Assembly: GCA_938023515.1 (NCBI GenBank)
Contig: CALJDR010000004.1
Location: 1-17,740, forward strand
Length of the DNA stretch: 17,740 nucleotides
Direction: 5' to 3'
Source of the DNA: an uncultured Flavobacteriales bacterium
GTDB taxonomy: Bacteria; Bacteroidota; Bacteroidia; Flavobacteriales; UBA1820
Part shown: positions 13,757 through 17,740 of the stretch, piece after piece
How positions within the stretch are numbered: position 1 is the stretch's first letter
Layout of the letters: each line of letters begins with the position of its first letter
Translations under genes and position numbers: made by a program
Notes under the pieces: generated by a model
Database searches by the model: none
What the model was told of the DNA's origin: nothing
Seen by the model: only the letters and a program-made list of their open reading frames with translations

Positions 13757-13852
13757 TTTTTTAGCGCGTCACAGCCACGATGTTGCCCCTTTCTGGAAGT
13801 CAGCCGAGTTGTTGCTTTTTAACGCGTTATGGCCACAATGTTGTCCCTTCCT
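13757..13852. repeat. Two-copy 58-bp direct repeat between convergent genes
   Basis: Bases 13757-13794 and 13815-13852 are imperfect direct repeats with a 58-bp period. Each has a T-run, then CGCGT, GCCACRATGTTG and a CCCTTYCT box; roughly three quarters of the aligned positions agree. They fill the gap between the pentapeptide gene (plus) and the oxidoreductase gene (minus), and copy 2 reaches the stop codon of the latter. No reading frame or strong hairpin explains them. Confidence 0.7.
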
Positions 13853-14846
13853 AAAAATTGTCGGAGGGATAGACGATGCCGTTTTGTGCCCGCACCGCAT
13901 CCATAATGCCCATAGTAGCCAGGCTGTTCGCAAAAGAATTGATTGCACTCTCTACCTGCCTGCGCTCTATTATATCGAGGAACGCCGACAGTTCGTACAC
14001 CATATCGTACTCTTGGTGCGGGGCGGAAATATCCTCCTGCGAACCGTCCCGCCATACGATCCGGGCCCGGTCGATCGTGTTGATGCGGTCGATGACGATA
14101 CGGCCCTGCTCCCCCTGTATTTCGGAAGGCAGGGAAGAATCGGCTATTTTGGAATGAACGATCACGGCCTCCATATCCCGGTAGCGGCAGATCAGGGAGC
14201 CCTGTCCGTCCACCCCGCTGCGCAGCAGAAAGGCTTTGGATACGATATCCTCCGGCATGCCGAACAGGACAGCCATTGGATAAACCCCGTACACCCCGAT
14301 ATCTACCAGCGACCCGCCGGAAAAGGCCGGGGAAAATACGTTGGCATCCTGTCCCTGTTTGAACCGGTCGTACCGCGAGGAATATTGGCAGTAGGATGCG
14401 AAATAACGCCGTACGGGCCCGATGCGAGGCAATTCGGCACGGATTCGGTCGAAAGTAGGCGAAAAAGTCGTCTTCATAGCCTCCATCAGCGAAACGCCTT
14501 TTTCCCGGGCCAGGCCGCACATCTGCCGCACCTGCCGGACATTGGAGGCAAATGGTTTTTCGCAGAGCACATGCTTGCCGTGTTCCAACAGGAGCATCGT
14601 CTGCTCGAAATGCAGGGAGTTAGGCGAGGCGATGTACGCGGCGTCGAAAGCATCGCTGCGGGCGGCCTGTTCCAGAGAGGTGAACGTCAGAGGAACGCCG
14701 TGTTTGCGGGCAAAATCCGCCGCCGTCTCTTCCCGGCGGGAAAATACCGCCGCATGTTCGAAGCGCGGGTCGAGGTGCGCCCCCTGAAGAAAGAGATCGG
14801 TAATGGCGCTCGTGCCTATTGTGAGAAAACGTATTTTGCCGCTCAT
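13851..14846 (-). CDS. Gfo/Idh/MocA family oxidoreductase
   Basis: This 331-residue cytoplasmic NAD(P)-dependent dehydrogenase is of normal length. The Rossmann domain (1-120) has strand I-R-F-L-T-I-G-T-S-A-I (a slightly degenerate G-x-G-x-x-A loop), Y-I-A-S-P-N-S-L-H (71-79, the usual I-x-x-P-x-x-x-H) and the hallmark C-E-K-P (95-98) whose Lys contacts substrate and cofactor. The C-terminal alpha/beta domain carries F-S-G-G-S-L-V-D-I-G-V-Y (175-186), the family's G-G-x-L-x-D-I-G-x-Y catalytic segment. Members act on sugars, inositols or sugar acids, and the exact substrate cannot be read here. The start overlaps the alcohol dehydrogenase stop as ATGA, so the two are co-transcribed and perhaps act on related carbonyl or polyol compounds. 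Confidence 0.92.
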   Translation of the reverse strand: MSGKIRFLTIGTSAITDLFLQGAHLDPRFEHAAVFSRREETAADFARKHGVPLTFTSLEQAARSDAFDAAYIASPNSLHFEQTMLLLEHGKHVLCEKPFASNVRQVRQMCGLAREKGVSLMEAMKTTFSPTFDRIRAELPRIGPVRRYFASYCQYSSRYDRFKQGQDANVFSPAFSGGSLVDIGVYGVYPMAVLFGMPEDIVSKAFLLRSGVDGQGSLICRYRDMEAVIVHSKIADSSLPSEIQGEQGRIVIDRINTIDRARIVWRDGSQEDISAPHQEYDMVYELSAFLDIIERRQVESAINSFANSLATMGIMDAVRAQNGIVYPSDNF

Positions 14847-16012
14847 AAGGCCAGATGGTATATCTCGTAGATGTCGTCCCGGGTCAGTTTCACGAAATTA
14901 CCCACGGTGTTTTTCCCGTCGGCTGTGGCGCGGTTGGCCATTTCGCCGAAGGAGGAATAGGGGATGTTGATCCGGGAAAAAGTGGTCGGCATACCGATGG
15001 AGGCGAAAAATGTTTCCATCCGTTTAATGCCTTCCAGGGCTGTCCGCTCGGGATCGGCAAAATCGTCCTCCACGCCCCATACCCGCACGGCAAACTGGGC
15101 GAAGCGGGCCACGTCGTGGCGGTATACGTATTTCATCCAGGCCGGGAATACGATGGCCAACGCGGCCCCATGTGTCAGGTCATATAGCGCGCTGGGCTGG
15201 TGGGCGATCGCGTGGGAAGCCCAGTCGCCTACCCGTCCGGTGGACAGCAGGTCGTTGTGCGCCAGGGTCGAGGCCCACATCATCTGGGCGCGGGCGGGGT
15301 AGTTGTCCGGTCTTTCGAGGACGATGGGCAGGTTCTGGATGATCGTTTTCAGGGTGGCTTCGCACAACCGGTCGGTGAAGTCTACGTCTTTTTCATTGGT
15401 GAAATACCGCTCCATCACGTGCGCCATAATGTCCGTCCCACCGGCAGCTGTCTGATAGGCCGGCAGGGAATAGGTAAGTGTCGGGTCGAGGATGGATACG
15501 CGCGGGCGTATGGCCTGGCTGTGGATGCCTTTTTTTACCGGGCCGTCCTCGTTGGTGATCACGCACGAATCCGAGGCTTCGCTGCCTGCGGCCGGAATGG
15601 TGAGCACCGTGACGATAGGCAGGCATTTGTCCGGGGCGATATTATCCCGGAAAAAGTCCCATACATCCCCTTCGTAAAGGGCGCCCACGCCGATAGCTTT
15701 GGCCGAGTCTATCACACTTCCGCCCCCGACGGCCAAAATGGCTTCGGCGCCTTCGGCCCGGACGATGTCTATCCCGGCCCGCACGAGCGAAAGGCGGGGA
15801 TTGGGCTGTACGCCTCCGAGTTCGCAGTAACGGATACCGGCCTGGTCCAGCGAGGTTTTTACCCGGTCTATCAGGCCGCTTTTCACGGCGCTCCCTCCTC
15901 CGTAATGTAATAGGACTTTCTGGGCTAAGGGGGCCAGGTGTTTCCCGATCTGTTCAGGGGTGCCGGCGCCGAATACGATCTTTGTGGGCTGGCTGTATAC
16001 GAAGTTTTTCAT
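14843..16012 (-). CDS. Iron-containing alcohol dehydrogenase, YqhD/butanol-dehydrogenase type
   Basis: This 389-residue cytoplasmic enzyme reduces aldehydes to alcohols, probably with NADPH as in YqhD. The nucleotide-binding region has G-G-G-S (38-41) and the hallmark G-G-G-S-V-I-D-S-A-K (96-105). The metal ligands are all present: Asp194 and His198 in G-T-D-I-M-A-H, His267 in D-W-A-S-H-A-I-A-H, and His281 in L-T-H-G-A-A-L. These positions coincide with the known YqhD ligand numbering. The start at 16012 is preferred to an upstream in-frame ATG at 16039, since a TAACTTTG promoter box (16037-16044) covers the latter. It is the first gene of a two-gene unit with the overlapping Gfo/Idh/MocA enzyme. 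Detoxification of reactive aldehydes or fermentation are the usual roles of the family; which applies here is unknown. Confidence 0.94.
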   Translation of the reverse strand: MKNFVYSQPTKIVFGAGTPEQIGKHLAPLAQKVLLHYGGGSAVKSGLIDRVKTSLDQAGIRYCELGGVQPNPRLSLVRAGIDIVRAEGAEAILAVGGGSVIDSAKAIGVGALYEGDVWDFFRDNIAPDKCLPIVTVLTIPAAGSEASDSCVITNEDGPVKKGIHSQAIRPRVSILDPTLTYSLPAYQTAAGGTDIMAHVMERYFTNEKDVDFTDRLCEATLKTIIQNLPIVLERPDNYPARAQMMWASTLAHNDLLSTGRVGDWASHAIAHQPSALYDLTHGAALAIVFPAWMKYVYRHDVARFAQFAVRVWGVEDDFADPERTALEGIKRMETFFASIGMPTTFSRINIPYSSFGEMANRATADGKNTVGNFVKLTRDDIYEIYHLAL

Positions 16013-16036
16013 GGCAGGATATATTTTGCTTTTCTG

Positions 16037-16044
16037 CAAAGTTA
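16037..16044 (-). promoter_or_regulatory. -7 box for the alcohol dehydrogenase operon
   Basis: The minus strand reads TAACTTTG, an exact TAnnTTTG match identical to the box before the fimbrial operon, 24 nt upstream of the ATG at 16012. It predicts a leader of about 17 nt. The -33 element is not clear. Confidence 0.65.
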
Positions 16045-16101
16045 ATCCCTTTGCCGGGAAATTATCACGGACGGTCTTCGTTTTAAGGCTTTTTTAAGGC
16101 A

Positions 16102-16132
16102 AAAGCCGGGCCTGTGAAACAGGCCCGGCTTT
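16102..16132 (-). terminator. Strong intrinsic terminator after the serine hydrolase gene
   Basis: A perfect 14-bp inverted repeat (arms 16102-16115 and 16119-16132) closes on a 3-nt loop. On the minus strand it follows the hydrolase stop by 17 nt, and the stem runs into a short T-run (TTTT), so it ends hydrolase transcripts before the alcohol dehydrogenase promoter. Both strands have A/T flanks, but no plus-strand gene reads into it. Confidence 0.9.
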
Positions 16133-16149
16133 GGAAGGGAAAGTGGCTG

Positions 16150-17631
16150 CTACTCGTATTGGGAGAATAGGTCTTGGTCCGGCCAGTTGCCCAGCGCCAG
16201 GACATTGTGCAGCAGCACGTAGAGGGCGTCGTCGAAAGAACCGCCGGAATCGCTCTGGTAACTGCGGGAATTGCACAGGATGGCACAATCGGTATCCCCT
16301 TTGTAATTGCGGCACCACATGGTGGCCGTTCCGGAGAGGTTGCCGCTGTGATAGGCGGCACCCGGGTACAGAGAGTGTCCTACCCGCCAGCCAAGGGCGT
16401 ATTTGGTGTTGGCGGCTGAAGGGGTCTGCATCAGGTCGAGGATATATTTGGGGAAAATATCCGGTATTTCCGGGAGCGCGTCCAGTTTGCAGGCCAGCTT
16501 CATCAAGTCGGGTGTGGAAGCAATAAGGCCTCCGCAGGAGTCCAGGCGTTTCATGTTGTTGTTATACCCGTCTCCCGATTGGGAGTAATAGACGGATTCA
16601 TTGGGAAAACGTTTGTCCCGTCCGGTGGAACCTACGCGGATATTCTTGACCCCGGCGGGATCCAGTACGGCTTCCTTCAGGTATTCTTCGTACGTTTTAC
16701 CGGTAATGGCTTCGATAACCCTTCCCAGCACGCAGTATCCGAAGTTCGAATACTGATGGCGCACCCCCGGGGAATAATTAGGCGTGAAATTCTTGACCAC
16801 GTATTCGATGGTTTCTACGTTCGACAGTTGTGTGGTCACGCTGTTGTCGAACATGGGGTCGAACGGACTGTTGGCAACTCCGCTGGTGTGTTCGAGGAAA
16901 TTGCGGATGGTCATCTGCTCGAACGCTTCCTTGTGATCGGGAAATTGGTTGTGGAGTACTCCGCCCAGAGCGAAAGGTTTGTCGTCCAGGGCTATTTTAC
17001 CTTCGTCCAGCAGGCGCATGATGCACATCGAGGTGAACGGTTTCGAACAGCTGGCCAGGCGGAGCATGTAATAGGATTCCATGCGCTCGTGGTTCTCGCG
17101 GTCCGCATAGCCGTACCCGCGGGCGAAGACCAGTTTTTCGTTATAGGCCACCGATACGGATACGCCGGGGATCGAATACTTTTCCATGAAATTATATACC
17201 ATGTCATCCAGGGCTTTGATGCCATGCTGGACGTTCACGTAATAAAAAGCGTAGGTGTTGTCCTCGGCAGTGACTTTTACTTTGACCAGTTTTGAGTAGT
17301 CTGCAGCAGTGGCGCCGGAGGTCAGCACTTTTCCGTCGATCTCTGCTTTCGCTTTTGGGGAAAGGCTGAAAGAGGCTTTGAGTGAAGTGAGCGGCACCTC
17401 AAAAGGAATGGTTACGTAGATGGTTCCCTCGATCACACGGGATGAACAAGTCCCGTTCAGAGTTGGGTTATCAGTGGTGGTAAAAGCAAAAGAGGAAAAA
17501 CCTTTGGCACTCGAAGGCGAATCGGGGTTGTCGGGCGGGTCGGTAATACCACTGTCTTTGGAACAGGAAACGGCCAGTACGGCCGAGATCAGGATCAGCG
17601 ATGCGATCCGGGGAAATCTGAATAAACGCAT
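16150..17631 (-). CDS. Class C beta-lactamase-fold serine hydrolase lipoprotein with N-terminal DUF5018-like domain
   Basis: This 493-residue lipoprotein has a signal peptide ending at Cys23 (A-V-S-C). Residues about 44-135 form a small beta-sandwich that looks like the DUF5018-type domain of Bacteroidales surface lipoproteins (F-A-F-T-T-T-D-N-P-T-L, I-Y-V-T-I-P-F-E-V-P, Y-Y-V-N-V). The catalytic domain (about 138-485) has the class C motifs: S194-C-S-K197 (S-x-x-K), Y294-S-N296 (Y-x-N) and H428-S-G430 (replacing K-T-G). The family includes esterases, peptidases and cell-wall-acting enzymes. H-S-G in place of K-T-G is common in the non-lactamase members, so beta-lactam resistance should not be assumed. 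It is monocistronic, with its own promoter box and terminator, and is probably periplasmic or surface-exposed. Confidence 0.92.
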   Translation of the reverse strand: MRLFRFPRIASLILISAVLAVSCSKDSGITDPPDNPDSPSSAKGFSSFAFTTTDNPTLNGTCSSRVIEGTIYVTIPFEVPLTSLKASFSLSPKAKAEIDGKVLTSGATAADYSKLVKVKVTAEDNTYAFYYVNVQHGIKALDDMVYNFMEKYSIPGVSVSVAYNEKLVFARGYGYADRENHERMESYYMLRLASCSKPFTSMCIMRLLDEGKIALDDKPFALGGVLHNQFPDHKEAFEQMTIRNFLEHTSGVANSPFDPMFDNSVTTQLSNVETIEYVVKNFTPNYSPGVRHQYSNFGYCVLGRVIEAITGKTYEEYLKEAVLDPAGVKNIRVGSTGRDKRFPNESVYYSQSGDGYNNNMKRLDSCGGLIASTPDLMKLACKLDALPEIPDIFPKYILDLMQTPSAANTKYALGWRVGHSLYPGAAYHSGNLSGTATMWCRNYKGDTDCAILCNSRSYQSDSGGSFDDALYVLLHNVLALGNWPDQDLFSQYE

Positions 17632-17660
17632 AAGTTATCTGTTAATTTCATAGGTAGGAA

Positions 17661-17668
17661 CAAATGTA
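17661..17668 (-). promoter_or_regulatory. -7 box for the serine hydrolase gene
   Basis: The minus strand reads TACATTTG, an exact TAnnTTTG match, 29 nt upstream of the ATG at 17631. The upstream -33 region is mostly cut off or obscured near the contig end. Confidence 0.55.
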
Positions 17669-17692
17669 TGTTTTTTTAGGGTAGCTTATTAA

Positions 17693-17740
17693 CTGTCTCT
17701 TATACACATCTGACGCTGCCGACGATACTCCTTGTGTAGA
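17693..17740. other. Nextera read-1 adapter with i5 index (library artefact)
   Basis: Bases 17693-17711 are the reverse complement of the Tn5 mosaic end. 17712-17725 (GACGCTGCCGACGA) are the Nextera read-1 arm. 17726-17733 (TACTCCTT) sit where the 8-nt i5 index belongs, and 17734-17740 (GTGTAGA) begin the P5 flow-cell arm. TACTCCTT is the reverse complement of AAGGAGTA, which I recall as Nextera index S507. None of this is genomic. Confidence 0.97.

Noticed and set aside
13757..13852. CRISPR array
   Set aside because: There are only two imperfect copies with no uniform spacer and no cas genes nearby.
16013..16039. Upstream ATG for the alcohol dehydrogenase
   Set aside because: It lies in the TAACTTTG promoter box, and the ATG at 16012 puts the metal ligands at the expected residue numbers.
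16150..17631. Beta-lactam resistance gene
   Set aside because: It has the fold motifs S-x-x-K and Y-x-N, but H-S-G in place of K-T-G and an extra N-terminal domain, as in esterase or peptidase relatives; resistance is not supported.

Overview
The window looks like a gut-type Bacteroidales (Bacteroidota) chromosome fragment. The evidence is a run of fimbrillin-family lipoproteins, the DUF3575 and DUF5119 families found in Bacteroidales fimbrial loci, and TAnnTTTG -7 boxes placed 14-25 nt before several starts. Shine-Dalgarno sequences are weak or absent. The coding DNA is fairly GC-rich while the main intergenic region is AT-rich. The genus cannot be fixed from this sequence. Bases 1-25 and 17693-17740 are Illumina Nextera library adapter, so the genuine DNA is 26-17692 and both ends are assembly ends.

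Left part (26-1107, minus strand): a two-gene vitamin B3 salvage unit. It holds a PnuC-type transporter and, overlapping it by ATGA, a NadR-type nucleoside kinase cut off by the contig end. A 706-bp AT-rich divergent intergenic region (1108-1813) separates it from the main locus and carries promoter-like boxes and a hairpin in the leader.

Central part (1814-13060, plus strand): a large fimbrial (type V pilus, FimA/Mfa-like) locus that reads as one operon, with gaps of 17-83 nt. The order is: an OmpA-like/DUF3575 outer-membrane protein; a DUF5119 lipoprotein (candidate base or anchor subunit); six fimbrillin lipoproteins in tandem; an 821-residue candidate tip protein with a DUF4906-like N-terminal half and three FISUMP/DUF1566-like C-type-lectin-fold modules; and a 120-residue protein resembling a serine-recombinase catalytic domain without its catalytic residues. 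All six fimbrillins and the tip protein have a lipobox and a K/R-(A/S) site after the first strand, as expected for the lipoprotein-then-protease (gingipain-like) maturation known for type V pili. The fimbrillins fall by eye into subfamilies in the order A-B-B-A-B-C, and the last (C) has a triplicated W-x-x-H-D-I/V-D/E tail.

Right part (13156-17631): a Qnr-like pentapeptide-repeat protein (plus strand) with its own promoter-like box; a two-copy 58-bp direct repeat; a minus-strand operon of a YqhD/butanol-dehydrogenase-type iron alcohol dehydrogenase and a Gfo/Idh/MocA oxidoreductase (ATGA overlap); a strong intrinsic terminator; and a class C beta-lactamase-fold serine hydrolase lipoprotein. 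These genes look like ordinary chromosomal flanks.

The points most worth a second look are the catalytically dead recombinase-like protein at the end of the pilus operon, the triplicated HDIDHE tail, the three-module tip protein with a locally AT-rich patch, and the mosaic fimbrillin array. No reverse transcriptase, CRISPR array, tRNA, rRNA or transposase was seen.
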